NCBI GenBank assembly: GCA_021790385.1
Contig: JAJYDW010000027.1
Location: 1-48,681, forward strand
DNA length: 48,681 bases
Reading direction: 5' to 3'
From: Planctomycetota bacterium
GTDB taxonomy: Bacteria > Planctomycetota > Phycisphaerae > WQYP01
The stretch's first letter is position 1; each line of letters opens with the position of its first letter. A program made the translations under genes and the position numbers. Below the pieces are notes generated by a model, which saw only the letters and a list, made by a program, of their open reading frames with translations, was not told where the DNA came from and searched no databases. Positions 16,718-24,993 of the stretch are shown here, in pieces.

Positions 16718-17190
16718 GGAATGGCCGATAAGCCGAATTCTGTGCCGTTACCGGCGGCGATCATTTATCTGGGAGCAACATTGCTGTTGCCCTCAAGCGA
16801 CCTACCCGAAGCCTACACCAGCGCTGTTTCCTGATTTTCTTGCGAAAACTTCGTACTTCAAACACTGCCATCCTGCCGGCGACTTCCTTGACGGGGGCAT
16901 TGTCGCGTATGGCAGGCTCGCGCCGGGACAGCGCTTCGGCCTCCTATTTGGTCTTGCACCCGGTGGGGTTTTCCATGCCAGCGATGTCACCATCGCCGCG
17001 GTGCGCTCTTACCGCACCTTTTCACCCTTGCCTGCCGGACCAGCCGACATCGGCGGTTTATTTTCTGTGGCACTTTCCCGCATCGGCCCGGCCCTCAGGC
17101 CAAGCCGACGGGTGGGCATTACCCACCACCGTACCCTGCGGTGTTCGGACTTTCCTCCCGGCTCTCGCCGGGCGATCACCTGGCCACCCC
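16718..17190 (-). ncRNA. rnpB: RNase P RNA, bacterial type A
   Basis: The catalytic RNA of RNase P, which matures tRNA 5' ends. Read on the minus strand, conserved blocks appear in the right order: GAGGAAAGTCCGAACACC, GGGAAAGTGCCACAGAAA, AAAGGTGCGGTAAGAGCGC, AAACCCCACCGGGTGCAAG, TAGGTCGCTTGAGG, AGATAAATGATCGCC and ACAGAATTCGGCTTAT. The ends were set by helix P1: GGGGTGGCC at the 5' end (17190) pairs with GGCCATTCC at the 3' end (16718). The length of about 473 bases exceeds the usual 350-400, so some helices are extended. A TATAAT box stands just upstream and a strong terminator just downstream. It lies after rpsL-rpsG on the same strand. Confidence 0.95.
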
Positions 17191-17202
17191 ATATTATTAT
17201 AC
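17190..17202 (-). promoter_or_regulatory. Promoter of rnpB
   Basis: A perfect TATAAT (17201-17196, minus strand) lies 6 bases before the P1-defined 5' end of RNase P RNA at 17190, the expected distance to +1. The -35 region is not well conserved. Confidence 0.65.
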
Positions 17203-17218
17203 ACTGCAAACCGCTATT

Positions 17219-17260
17219 AGAAAAATTACCAGGTGCGGCTACAGAGCCGACAAGCCGCAG
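17219..17260 (-). terminator. Terminator of the rpsL-rpsG operon
   Basis: On the minus strand TGCGGCT (17259-17253) pairs with AGCCGCA (17240-17234), followed shortly by a run of five T (17225-17221). It lies 15 bases after the rpsG stop and before the rnpB promoter. Confidence 0.55.
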
Positions 17261-17274
17261 CCACCACACCCAGC

Positions 17275-17751
17275 TTACCACGCAAAATGCGCAAAGGCAC
17301 GGTTGGCTTCAGCCATCTTATGAACGTTTTCCCGGGTTTGAATGGCGCTGCCCTCGCGACGGCTGGCAGCGATGAGTTCATCGGCGAGACGCTCTACCAT
17401 GGGCTTGCCATCCTTGCTGCGAACGGCTTCCAATATCCAGCGGATGGCCAGACTTTGTTGGCGCTTCTTGGATACCGACATTGGCACCTGGTAGTTTTGT
17501 CCACCAACCCGACGGGAACGGGTTTCCACATTCGGCTTGACGTTTTCCATCGCCAGATTAAATACGTCGATCGGCTTGGCGTCTTTGACCCGTTTGCCAA
17601 TCACCTCAAACGCACCGTACACCACTCTCTGCGCTGTCGACTTTTTCCCATCGTACATCAGGCAATTGATGAACTTGCTTAAAAGCAGCGAATTATGAAC
17701 TGGATCGGGTTTGAGTATATCCGCACTGGCAGTAAACGATTTTGCACCCAT
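17275..17751 (-). CDS. rpsG: 30S ribosomal protein S7
   Basis: The 158-aa product is ribosomal protein S7, which nucleates assembly of the 30S head. Landmarks are [53 protein letters not shown] and [30 protein letters not shown] lies before the ATG. It follows rpsL by 123 bases. In most bacteria fusA and tuf come next in this operon; here a terminator and rnpB follow instead. Confidence 0.98.
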   Translation of the reverse strand: MGAKSFTASADILKPDPVHNSLLLSKFINCLMYDGKKSTAQRVVYGAFEVIGKRVKDAKPIDVFNLAMENVKPNVETRSRRVGGQNYQVPMSVSKKRQQSLAIRWILEAVRSKDGKPMVERLADELIAASRREGSAIQTRENVHKMAEANRAFAHFAW

Positions 17752-17874
17752 GAATAATCCTTTCTTTTCTCCGTATCGAATCAGCCGATTCGGGATACTT
17801 GAAGGTCTCTAGATTTTGCCGGCCGGCCCATTGCCAACCGAAACTTTTACTTAATCCTTGCGCCCGGCATTAAA

Positions 17875-18246
17875 TTATTTAGGCTTCTTGGCTCCATACT
17901 TGGATCGGCTCCGACGCCGTGCTTCCACGCCGCTGGCATCCAAAACACCCCGCACAATATGGTACCTCACGCCGGGCAAATCGCGCACTCGACCACCACG
18001 CACCAGCACAATGGAGTGTTCCTGCAGATTATGGTCAATACCTGGAATATACGCGGTTACTTCCTTGCCATTGGATAGCCGCACCCTGGCCACTTTACGC
18101 AGCGCCGAGTTGGGCTTCTTAGGGGTCATGGTTTTTACCAAAAGACACACCCCGCGACGCTGCGGCGAAGATTCCAGATCCTTAACCTTGTTGATGCGCT
18201 CCAAGGAACGCCGCGGCCGGCGAAGCAACTGATTAATTGTCGGCAT
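17875..18246 (-). CDS. rpsL: 30S ribosomal protein S12
   Basis: The 123-aa product is ribosomal protein S12, part of the decoding centre. It starts [13 protein letters not shown] and has the conserved [17 protein letters not shown] loop and [29 protein letters not shown]. The lysines linked to streptomycin response (Lys43 and Lys88 type positions, in PKKPNS and GGRVRDLPG contexts) are in the region seen, with Arg in the second. AGGA lies about 8 bases before the ATG. Confidence 0.98.
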   Translation of the reverse strand: MPTINQLLRRPRRSLERINKVKDLESSPQRRGVCLLVKTMTPKKPNSALRKVARVRLSNGKEVTAYIPGIDHNLQEHSIVLVRGGRVRDLPGVRYHIVRGVLDASGVEARRRSRSKYGAKKPK

Positions 18247-18277
18247 AACCCGTCCTGAAAATAACTCTGTGGACCGT

Positions 18278-18764
18278 TTAATGGCCCAAATACCAATCTA
18301 CCCCCATGCCCAGTACCGTATCATAGAGGATTCCTAAAAATTCTTCAAGCGATAGAATATCCCCGCAATGGTCGGGTGCGGCCATAATTTTGGGCACTAT
18401 GCAGCGCGGACTCGGCAGGCCCACCACGATCGATGCTGGTTGCTTTCGCGCGGCCAGCAGTTTAATGATGGCCGCGGCGAGATCGGCGTCCCACTTCATA
18501 CCCGGGCGATTGAGCCGCAGAGTCAGAGCCGCGCTGGTTGGAGACTTCCAGCAGGGTGCGGATATCGTCAAGGGTAAATCCGCCGGTGTGGGCCAAACGG
18601 ATGAACCGCAACCGGTCAAGTGCAGTGTGTTCGTACCATCGGTAGTTGCTCAAGGTGCGGCCCGCGGGGCCGATCAACGCCTAGCGTTCATAGAATCGCA
18701 CCGTGGTAGTGGGCACTCCGGCGGCTTTCGCCAACTGGCCAATGTTATAACGATCGTGCGACAT
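18278..18764 (-). pseudogene. MerR-family regulator broken by a TAG codon and a frameshift
   Basis: From ATG 18764 the frame reads MSHDRYNIGQLAKAAGVPTT, TVRFYER, then TAG at 18683-18681, then ALIGPAGRTLSNYRWY and LRFIRLAHTGGFTLDDIRTLLE. This is a standard MerR DNA-binding domain with a stop codon at residue 28, inside the YERxGLI motif. Further down the frame loses the pattern, while a second frame continues to 18278 with a helical segment and HCGDILSLEEFL, so a frameshift is likely near 18530. The metal- or ligand-binding end is not recognisable. A re-start downstream would lack half of the helix-turn-helix, so the gene is probably dead. Confidence 0.75.
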
Positions 18765-19135
18765 TGTGCGAACACTTCCAATAATTCTGGACGTCAAAGC
18801 TCTCGTTTATCCCCTGCTCATATCATCTGCACCGGCGCAGCCGGCAGACGCAAATTCTAATCGATAATACTCTGATATTGCCATCAACGGACCTGCAATT
18901 ACCAGATCTACTGTCAAAAGTGATACACGTGATTATCAAGCTGCCGCTATGGTCTGTCGTCTCCTGACATTGGAAGGCTTCCAGAGCCATTGCGGCGAAC
19001 CAATAATCGTGCGTATGCGCGCAAGCACCCTCTTGGGCGGGAATCCAGCCAGGTTTGGAGAATTTGCAGCGTGACGCGCCATGGGTCGCTAGGTGGATAG
19101 ATTTTGGCGGTGGTGGAGCAACAGGACGGCCGTGA
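18765..19135. other. Intergenic region without recognised content
   Basis: These 371 bases lie between the broken MerR gene and the end of glmS. I see no gene, tRNA, terminator or repeat. It may hold the old MerR promoter, but no clear dyad operator is visible. Confidence 0.4.
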
Positions 19136-20968
19136 TTATTCCACCGTGACGCTTTTGGCCAAGTTGCGCGGTTTGTCTACATTGCAGCCGCGGGCAACGG
19201 CGGCGTGATAGGCCAGCAGTTGCAGCGGCAACACGGTCAGCAACGGCTGGAGAGGTTCAATGGTTTCCGGCACGGTGAATACGTGGTCGGCAACGCCATG
19301 AATATGATCGTCGCCTTCGCTGGCCACGGCAATAATTTTGCCGCCCCGGGCCTTCACTTCCTGGATGTTGCCGAGCAATTTTTCGTATTGGCTGCCGCGG
19401 GTTGCGACAAACACGGCAGGCATGCCGGGATTGATCAGAGCGATGGGGCCGTGTTTCATTTCCGCGGCTGGCAAGCCTTCCGCGTGGATGTAACTGATTT
19501 CCTTGAGTTTGAGGGCACCTTCCAGGGCCACGGGGTAGTTGAAGCCTCGACCAAGGAACAGCCAGTTTTCGCGATGGATGTACTGGCAGGCCGTCTGGCG
19601 CACGGCTTCGCTTTGTTCCAGTACGTGGCGCATCTGTTCGGGAAGTTTCATAATGGCCAGCAAAAATTCATTCAGCACGGCCTGACTCATGTACTTGCGA
19701 CGGGCGATGGAAAGCGCCAGCAGCGTCTCCACGATGATCTGCCCGGTGAAGGCCTTGGTGCTGGCGACGCCGATTTCCGGACCCACGTGCAGATAAATGC
19801 CGGCATCGGTTTCACGGGCGATGGTACTGCCCACCCCATTGACAATGCCCAGGCTCAAGGCCCCGCGGTCCTTGGCCTCGCGCAGGGCGGCGAGGGTATC
19901 GGCGGTTTCGCCGGATTGACTGATGGCCAGCACAATGGTTCCGTCTTCAATAATCGGATTGCGATAACGAAATTCGCTGGCGTATTCGACTTCGGTGGGG
20001 ATCTTCGCCAGTTCCTCAAACAGAAATTCTCCCACCAGGCCCGCATGCCATGCCGTACCGCAGCCGGTAATGATCAGGCGGCGTGCCCGGACGATATCAC
20101 GGCTGTACGGGCCAATGCCGCCGAGCACCACCCGGCCTTCCTGCAGATCCACCCGGCCGCGCAGCGCATTGGAAATGGCCTCCGGCTGTTCAAATATTTC
20201 CTTGAGCATGAAATGCTTATATTGACCGAGTTCAATTTGCTGAATGGAAAATTCCACGGCCGTGATTTCCTTGGTAACGGGAACATCATCGGTAGTCATG
20301 GTTTTAAAGCCGCCGGGCCGGATAACCGCCATTTCACAGTCATTGAGGTAAATGACTTGCGTGGTGTGTTCGACAATGGCCGAGGCGTCGGAGGCTACGA
20401 CATATTCTTCCTTGCCGACGCCTATGATCAACGGAGAGCCGCGCCGAGCCACTATCAGCGTATCGGATTCCGCAGTACACATCACGGCCAGACCATAGGT
20501 TCCGCGGACTTCCCGCAGCGCCATTTGGACGGCTTTGGCGATATCGCCCTGATAAAAATGGCCGATGAGCATGGCCAGCACTTCAGTATCCGTCTGGCTG
20601 ACAAACTGGTGGCCTTTGGCCGTAAGAAATTGCTTCAATGATGCATAATTTTCAATGATGCCGTTGTGGACCACGGCAATACCGCCCTTATCATCGGTGT
20701 GGGGGTGGGCGTTGACTTCAGTGGGTGCGCCATGGGTGGCCCAGCGGGTATGGGCCATGCCCACCTGGCCGCGTTTGGATTTGGGCTGCTGATCCAACGC
20801 GGCTTCCAATACGCTGATTCTTCCGGCGGTTTTTTTTATGAAAAAGTGTCCGCCTGCCTGAATACATACACCTGCTGAATCGTACCCGCGGTATTCAAGC
20901 CTCTTAAGTCCCTCCAGAAGAAGCGGTTGCACATCTTTATTACCAACATACGCTACAATGCCGCACAT
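19136..20968 (-). CDS. glmS: Glutamine-fructose-6-phosphate aminotransferase
   Basis: This 610-aa enzyme makes glucosamine-6-phosphate, the first step to UDP-GlcNAc for peptidoglycan and lipid A. After removal of Met, Cys1 of MCGIVAYVG is the glutaminase nucleophile. The glutaminase domain shows HTRWATHGAPTEVNAHPH and a NGIIENY motif; two SIS domains follow (ITGCGTAWHAG, ISQSGETADTLAAL; FLGRGFNYPVALEGALKLKEISY), and the end is PRNLAKSVTVE. I chose ATG 20968; the open frame extends five codons further but Cys must be residue 2. GGAG lies about 9 bases upstream. The leader is only about 20 bases, so there is no room for a glmS ribozyme. Confidence 0.98.
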   Translation of the reverse strand: MCGIVAYVGNKDVQPLLLEGLKRLEYRGYDSAGVCIQAGGHFFIKKTAGRISVLEAALDQQPKSKRGQVGMAHTRWATHGAPTEVNAHPHTDDKGGIAVVHNGIIENYASLKQFLTAKGHQFVSQTDTEVLAMLIGHFYQGDIAKAVQMALREVRGTYGLAVMCTAESDTLIVARRGSPLIIGVGKEEYVVASDASAIVEHTTQVIYLNDCEMAVIRPGGFKTMTTDDVPVTKEITAVEFSIQQIELGQYKHFMLKEIFEQPEAISNALRGRVDLQEGRVVLGGIGPYSRDIVRARRLIITGCGTAWHAGLVGEFLFEELAKIPTEVEYASEFRYRNPIIEDGTIVLAISQSGETADTLAALREAKDRGALSLGIVNGVGSTIARETDAGIYLHVGPEIGVASTKAFTGQIIVETLLALSIARRKYMSQAVLNEFLLAIMKLPEQMRHVLEQSEAVRQTACQYIHRENWLFLGRGFNYPVALEGALKLKEISYIHAEGLPAAEMKHGPIALINPGMPAVFVATRGSQYEKLLGNIQEVKARGGKIIAVASEGDDHIHGVADHVFTVPETIEPLQPLLTVLPLQLLAYHAAVARGCNVDKPRNLAKSVTVE

Positions 20969-20988
20969 CGTTTTAATCTCCACAGTAC

Positions 20989-21004
20989 TGCCGTCATTAT
21001 ACCA
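20989..21004 (-). promoter_or_regulatory. Extended -10 promoter of glmS
   Basis: TGGTATAAT (21004-20996, minus strand) is an extended -10 element. Transcription would start near 20989, about 20 bases before the glmS start codon. Confidence 0.55.
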
Positions 21005-21090
21005 ATGTCGGCTATCGACCTATCGGTTTTTTGGGACGCCGGACTGCATGAAAACGGACCTGGTTCGGTCGGCCGAAGGAAGGGACTATT

Positions 21091-21119
21091 TTGCATTAGA
21101 GTGATGGGGGCGGTACATT
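21091..21119 (+). promoter_or_regulatory. Possible promoter of the aspartokinase gene
   Basis: TTGCAT (21091-21096) and TACATT (21114-21119) are separated by exactly 17 bases. Transcription would begin near 21126, about 48 bases before the start codon. Confidence 0.35.
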
Positions 21120-21173
21120 ATGGCCCCGGCGCGGGAATAATGGCGGATGAAGGCTATTGGATAACCGGAAAAC

Positions 21174-22391
21174 ATGGGCATTGTAGTGCAAAAATTCGGT
21201 GGATCTTCCGTAAGTACTGCGGAAAAGATTCACAAAGCCGCGGAAAAAATTATTGCCGCGAAAAAGGCCGGGCGGCAAGTGGTGGTTGTGGTATCGGCCA
21301 TGGGAGATTCCACGGATCATCTTATTGCACTGGCCAGGCAGGTGTGCGCCAATCCACCCAAGCGGGAGATGGACCAGTTGCTGGCCACGGGCGAGCAGGT
21401 GGCCATTGCCCTGATAGCGATGGCGATTCATTCCCATGGGTACGAAGCAATCAGTTTTACAGGGGGACAAATCGGGCTGATTACCGATGCGGTATATTCC
21501 AAGGCGCGCATTCAAAAAATTGACCACGGCCGCATTACCCATGAACTCGACCAGGGACGGATTGTGATTGTGGCGGGTTTTCAGGGGGTGACATCGGACG
21601 GGCATGTAACTACGCTGGGCCGCGGGGGCAGCAATGCGACGCTGGTGGCACTGGGGGCGGTGCTGCATGCGCAGGTGTGCGAAAACTACACGGATGTGGA
21701 TGGTGTTTTTACAGCGGACCCGCGGATAGTGCCCAATGCCCGGAAAATAGCCCGGATCAGTTATGATGAAATGCTCGAATTATCGAGTGTGGGTGCGGGG
21801 GTGTTGCAGACGCGGGCGGTGGAATTTGCCAAGAAATACAATGTGCCGATTCATGTACGCAACAGCGCCCATGACGGCGAAGGTACGTGGATTGTGGCGG
21901 AGACTCCGGCTATGGAACATATTTTGGTTTCCGGTTGTGCACTTAAGACAGATTTAACGCGTGTTACCCTTAAAAATATCCCGGATCGTCCGGGTATTGT
22001 GGCGCGAATTTTTACGGCCATCGGGGAAGCGAACATTGTGGTGGATGACATCATTCAAAACGTCATGGATGATGGAACGGCCAACATCAGTTTCACGGTG
22101 GAGCACGGGGACATGGCAGACTTGAAACTGGTGGTAGAGAAACTGCTGGGGGAATTGGGGGGCGCGGCCAATTACAACCGGGACCTGGCCAAGGTATCGG
22201 TGGTGGGTGTGGGAATGAAGCAGGGCACCGGCGTGGCCGGCACAATGTTCCGGGCGCTGGCCCAGCAGCACGTAAACATTCAGAACATTTCCACCAGCGA
22301 AATACGTATCAGTTGTCTGGTGGCCCGGCAGGATGCGCAAAAGGCATTGCAGGCGGTGCATGCGGCCTTCGGCCTGGATAAAGCAAATTAG
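21174..22391 (+). CDS. lysC: Aspartate kinase
   Basis: This 405-aa enzyme phosphorylates aspartate, the entry to lysine, threonine, methionine and diaminopimelate synthesis. The kinase domain has VVQKFGGSSV (5-14), VVVVSAMGDSTDHL, GRGGSNATLVALGA and YTDVDGVFTADPRIVP. Two C-terminal ACT domains follow (about 262-340, with IPDRPGIVARIF; and 342-405, with VGVGMKQGTGVAGTMFRALAQ), which bind the end-product inhibitor. The length fits a monofunctional enzyme of the LysC type. The Shine-Dalgarno sequence is weak. It is divergent from glmS and convergent with plsC, only 20 bases apart at the 3' end. Confidence 0.96.
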   Translation: MGIVVQKFGGSSVSTAEKIHKAAEKIIAAKKAGRQVVVVVSAMGDSTDHLIALARQVCANPPKREMDQLLATGEQVAIALIAMAIHSHGYEAISFTGGQIGLITDAVYSKARIQKIDHGRITHELDQGRIVIVAGFQGVTSDGHVTTLGRGGSNATLVALGAVLHAQVCENYTDVDGVFTADPRIVPNARKIARISYDEMLELSSVGAGVLQTRAVEFAKKYNVPIHVRNSAHDGEGTWIVAETPAMEHILVSGCALKTDLTRVTLKNIPDRPGIVARIFTAIGEANIVVDDIIQNVMDDGTANISFTVEHGDMADLKLVVEKLLGELGGAANYNRDLAKVSVVGVGMKQGTGVAGTMFRALAQQHVNIQNISTSEIRISCLVARQDAQKALQAVHAAFGLDKAN

Positions 22392-22411
22392 GCCCACCGT
22401 TCGATGGAGGA

Positions 22412-23254
22412 TTAACCGACCAGTTCGTTGGCCACCACCAGGCGGCGTTTGCCGGCCTGAAGGTCCTGGAGCATCCGTTGCTGCGAAGCGGCGGCGTATG
22501 GCGAATTCAGCCGGACTTGCAAATTGACCATTTCCTGCCGGATCCGCACGGCGATTTCATCGGCGGTAAGGGCCGCGAGTTCAGCATGGTCAATGGGTGA
22601 GCCGTAAAGAATGCGAATGGGTCTGCAGGATGGGAATTTCTGATTGCGTGGCCAGGCTTCGAAGGCACCGTCAATGACAATGGGAATAACCGGGGCCTTG
22701 GAGCGATGCACGATGATGGCAACACCGGCGGCAATCGGTCCAATGGTGCCATCGGAGGTGCGCGTGGCTTCAGGGAAAATATTCACCAGGTAGCCCCTGT
22801 TGAGGCGGGCAATGGCTTCGCGAACAGCGGTGGAATCGGCACGCCCCCGGCGAATGGGAAACGTATTGGTGGATTCCATCATCCATTGGGTGATGCCGCC
22901 CTGAAACAGGGTATCACGGGCCATGTAGTGAATCTGACGTTTAATCGCAATGCCGATCAACCAGGGATCGAGAAAACTCTGGTGGTTGGTTACCAGCAAA
23001 GCGCCGCCGGTAGAAGGAATGTTCCAACGGTTAAAGGTACGGATATGAAACATGAGCACGGCGATGAATTGGAAAAACACCCGGCCGATCTTCCATAAAA
23101 AGCCTTGTACCCACCAAGAGCCTTCGCCACGATACGTATAACCGCGCGGAGCAGAGGCCGATGCGGCGGTCGGTGCCGGGACGGATTCATGGCTGGCGGC
23201 ATTACCGGCCGGAGGCGTAGGCGGCTCGGAAGTGGCGGAAACGGGGGCATTCAT
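22412..23254 (-). CDS. plsC: 1-acyl-sn-glycerol-3-phosphate acyltransferase
   Basis: The 280-aa product adds the second acyl chain to lysophosphatidic acid in phospholipid synthesis, at the inner membrane. The catalytic HX4D motif is NHQSFLD with His91 and Asp96, and the substrate motif is FPEATR (160-165). The PVIPIVIDGAFEAWP segment fits motif IV. An unusual 40-residue Pro/Ala/Ser-rich N-terminal extension precedes the membrane-associated helix near 55-72. Its ATG overlaps the cmk stop codon (ATGA), so the two are translated together. The pairing of cmk with plsC is known in several bacterial groups. Confidence 0.92.
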   Translation of the reverse strand: MNAPVSATSEPPTPPAGNAASHESVPAPTAASASAPRGYTYRGEGSWWVQGFLWKIGRVFFQFIAVLMFHIRTFNRWNIPSTGGALLVTNHQSFLDPWLIGIAIKRQIHYMARDTLFQGGITQWMMESTNTFPIRRGRADSTAVREAIARLNRGYLVNIFPEATRTSDGTIGPIAAGVAIIVHRSKAPVIPIVIDGAFEAWPRNQKFPSCRPIRILYGSPIDHAELAALTADEIAVRIRQEMVNLQVRLNSPYAAASQQRMLQDLQAGKRRLVVANELVG

Positions 23255-23928
23255 GTGCGGGCCTCCCGGAGGCGGCGTGCCTCAATTTGTGCGGCCATGG
23301 CATCCACAACCTGCTCAAGTGTCAGCAAAGTGGTGTCGATGATGATGGCATCGGGTGCCTGAATTAGCGCACCGACCGGACGGGTGCGGTCCTGCTGGTC
23401 ACGCTGAAGAATATCAAGGAGTATCTGATTTTCATCCGCGGATATATTTCGGCGGGTTAATTCCAGAAAACGCCGATGGGCCCGGCTGCGCGGATCGGCA
23501 TCCAGATAAAATTTAAAATCAGCCCTGGGAAAGGCCACCGTTCCCTGATCCCTCCCTTCGGTGACCAGCGATTGAGATTCAGCAGCAATAAGGCGTTGCC
23601 GCTGAACCATCGATGCACGTACCGCAGGGTTGTCCGCGGCGCATCGGGTGATTTGCGTGATCTGAGGCGTGCGAATGACTTGGGAAACATCCTGGCCGGC
23701 CAGCAAAATTCCGGCCGGGTGGGTGGAAAAGTCAAAGTCCAGTTGAATTTCGGCAACGCGGCGGCTCATGGCCGCCGGATCATGGATAATTCCCTGTTGC
23801 AGCGCATCCAGGGCGACGGCGCGATACATGGCACCGGTGTCCAAATGTCGGATATCGAGCCGACGGGCCAACCGCAGGGCTGCGGCGGATTTGCCCGAAC
23901 CGGCGGGGCCATCAATGGTAATAATCAC
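23251..23928 (-). CDS. cmk: Cytidylate kinase
   Basis: The 225-aa enzyme phosphorylates CMP and dCMP. The P-loop is GPAGSGKS (7-14). Family landmarks follow: LDTGAMYRAVALDAL, LLAGQDVSQVIRTPQITQ, the VTEGRDQGTVAFPRADFKFYLDA segment (normally EGRDIGTVVFP) and RDQQDRTRPVGALIQAPDAIIIDTT. Length and order are standard. It overlaps plsC by four bases. A terminator of the preceding gene lies 20 bases upstream. Confidence 0.95.
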   Translation of the reverse strand: MIITIDGPAGSGKSAAALRLARRLDIRHLDTGAMYRAVALDALQQGIIHDPAAMSRRVAEIQLDFDFSTHPAGILLAGQDVSQVIRTPQITQITRCAADNPAVRASMVQRQRLIAAESQSLVTEGRDQGTVAFPRADFKFYLDADPRSRAHRRFLELTRRNISADENQILLDILQRDQQDRTRPVGALIQAPDAIIIDTTLLTLEQVVDAMAAQIEARRLREART

Positions 23929-23947
23929 GTTGTGTCACCATCCTGCG

Positions 23948-23972
23948 GAAAAAGCTCCCGGTTTGCCGGGAA
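23948..23972 (-). terminator. Rho-independent terminator
   Basis: On the minus strand TCCCGG-caaa-CCGGGA (23971-23956) is followed by GCTTTTT. It lies about 150 bases after the SGNH hydrolase stop and just before cmk, so it probably ends that transcript. Confidence 0.6.
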
Positions 23973-24119
23973 GCAGCCACCTGCCACGGCAGTCACGCTG
24001 TGACGGGGCGAATAAGTTATTCATTGTACCCGTTGTCAGTGCATTTGCATGGCGCACATATCATATGCGATGTTTGGCAACCACCGCCCGACAGCGGTTC
24101 TCGGCGTTTGGAACTGAAA

Positions 24120-24839
24120 TTATGGCTTCTTGTGAGCTTTAACCACACCGGCTTTGAGCAAGGCGCGATAGATGACTTTGGCCATGAGTTTCTGTCCGGT
24201 CACATTGGGATGGATACGGTCGCCGTTGAAGAACTTCCATCGACCTGCAATGGCATGAAAAATGTTGATGCTGGTGAGGTGCATGGCATGCACGATGTGC
24301 AAAATTCGCGGAACCACTCCATGAGCGGGCATGGCGGGGTGTGGCCCATGCACCACGCCATTTTCCAGGGATGGCGGCAGGCAGATAAAAATTCGTGGGT
24401 GTGTTGATAGGTTTTGAAAATGCCGTACCAAGGCGGAATAATCGCGCATGAAATGTTGCTGAACGTTGGTCCGATTGCACGGGTTAGAATCGTTGGTGCC
24501 CAGCATGATAATGACAACATTGGGTTTGAATCGGGTGGCTTGCTTAAACTGGGGTACCTGCCAATAGGAAACCATCCAGCCGGGATGGTTGGGCGGAAGC
24601 TGCCTAAGCGCGGTGGCCCCTCCATGGCCGCAATTCAGTACATCATAGCCCTTGCCCAGACGCTTTTGCAGGACTGCCGCGTAGGCCTGTGTGAGACGGA
24701 CAGGTACGCCGTAACCCCAGGTGATGCTGTCACCAACGCAAGCGATGCGCACCGGTGCTTTAGCCCAGGCCCTTGCACCAGTCAGCGCCACAAGGATAAA
24801 CACCGCCAGCACCACCCAAGGATGAATTCGTTTTAACAT
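24120..24839 (-). CDS. Secreted SGNH/GDSL-type hydrolase
   Basis: The 239-aa product has a signal peptide (MLKR, hydrophobic 8-20, Ala-rich cut region near 22-27) and an SGNH fold: block I GDSIT with nucleophile Ser38, block II Gly in NCGHGG, block III GTND (114-117), and block V GDRIHPN with Asp207 and His210. These enzymes are esterases or deacetylases, often on acylated carbohydrates, acting outside the cytoplasm. I chose ATG 24839 because it gives the signal peptide and has GGAG/AAGGA upstream; the open frame begins at 24914. It is preceded by a Gfo/Idh gene about 155 bases away on the same strand. Substrate unknown. Confidence 0.88.
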   Translation of the reverse strand: MLKRIHPWVVLAVFILVALTGARAWAKAPVRIACVGDSITWGYGVPVRLTQAYAAVLQKRLGKGYDVLNCGHGGATALRQLPPNHPGWMVSYWQVPQFKQATRFKPNVVIIMLGTNDSNPCNRTNVQQHFMRDYSALVRHFQNLSTHPRIFICLPPSLENGVVHGPHPAMPAHGVVPRILHIVHAMHLTSINIFHAIAGRWKFFNGDRIHPNVTGQKLMAKVIYRALLKAGVVKAHKKP

Positions 24840-24993
24840 AATCCTTATCTCCGACTTACCAATCCATTGCCGAGTACTTGAGCCCAGCTTAAAAACGACA
24901 ACTTCGCCTGTCAAATATGACTCTCACTCCGGAACAGCCAGATAATACTTTCGGTGGACCTATTTGAAATAGCAAGCCAAATAAAATGGGCCG

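Noticed and set aside
19205..20641. A 478-codon open frame on the plus strand opposite glmS
   Set aside because: It is fully antisense to a well-conserved glmS, has no ribosome binding site and no recognisable family; it is a by-product of GC-rich codon use.
20969..21173. glmS ribozyme/riboswitch
   Set aside because: The glmS promoter lies only about 30 bp from the start codon, leaving a leader of about 20 bases, and no ribozyme core is visible.
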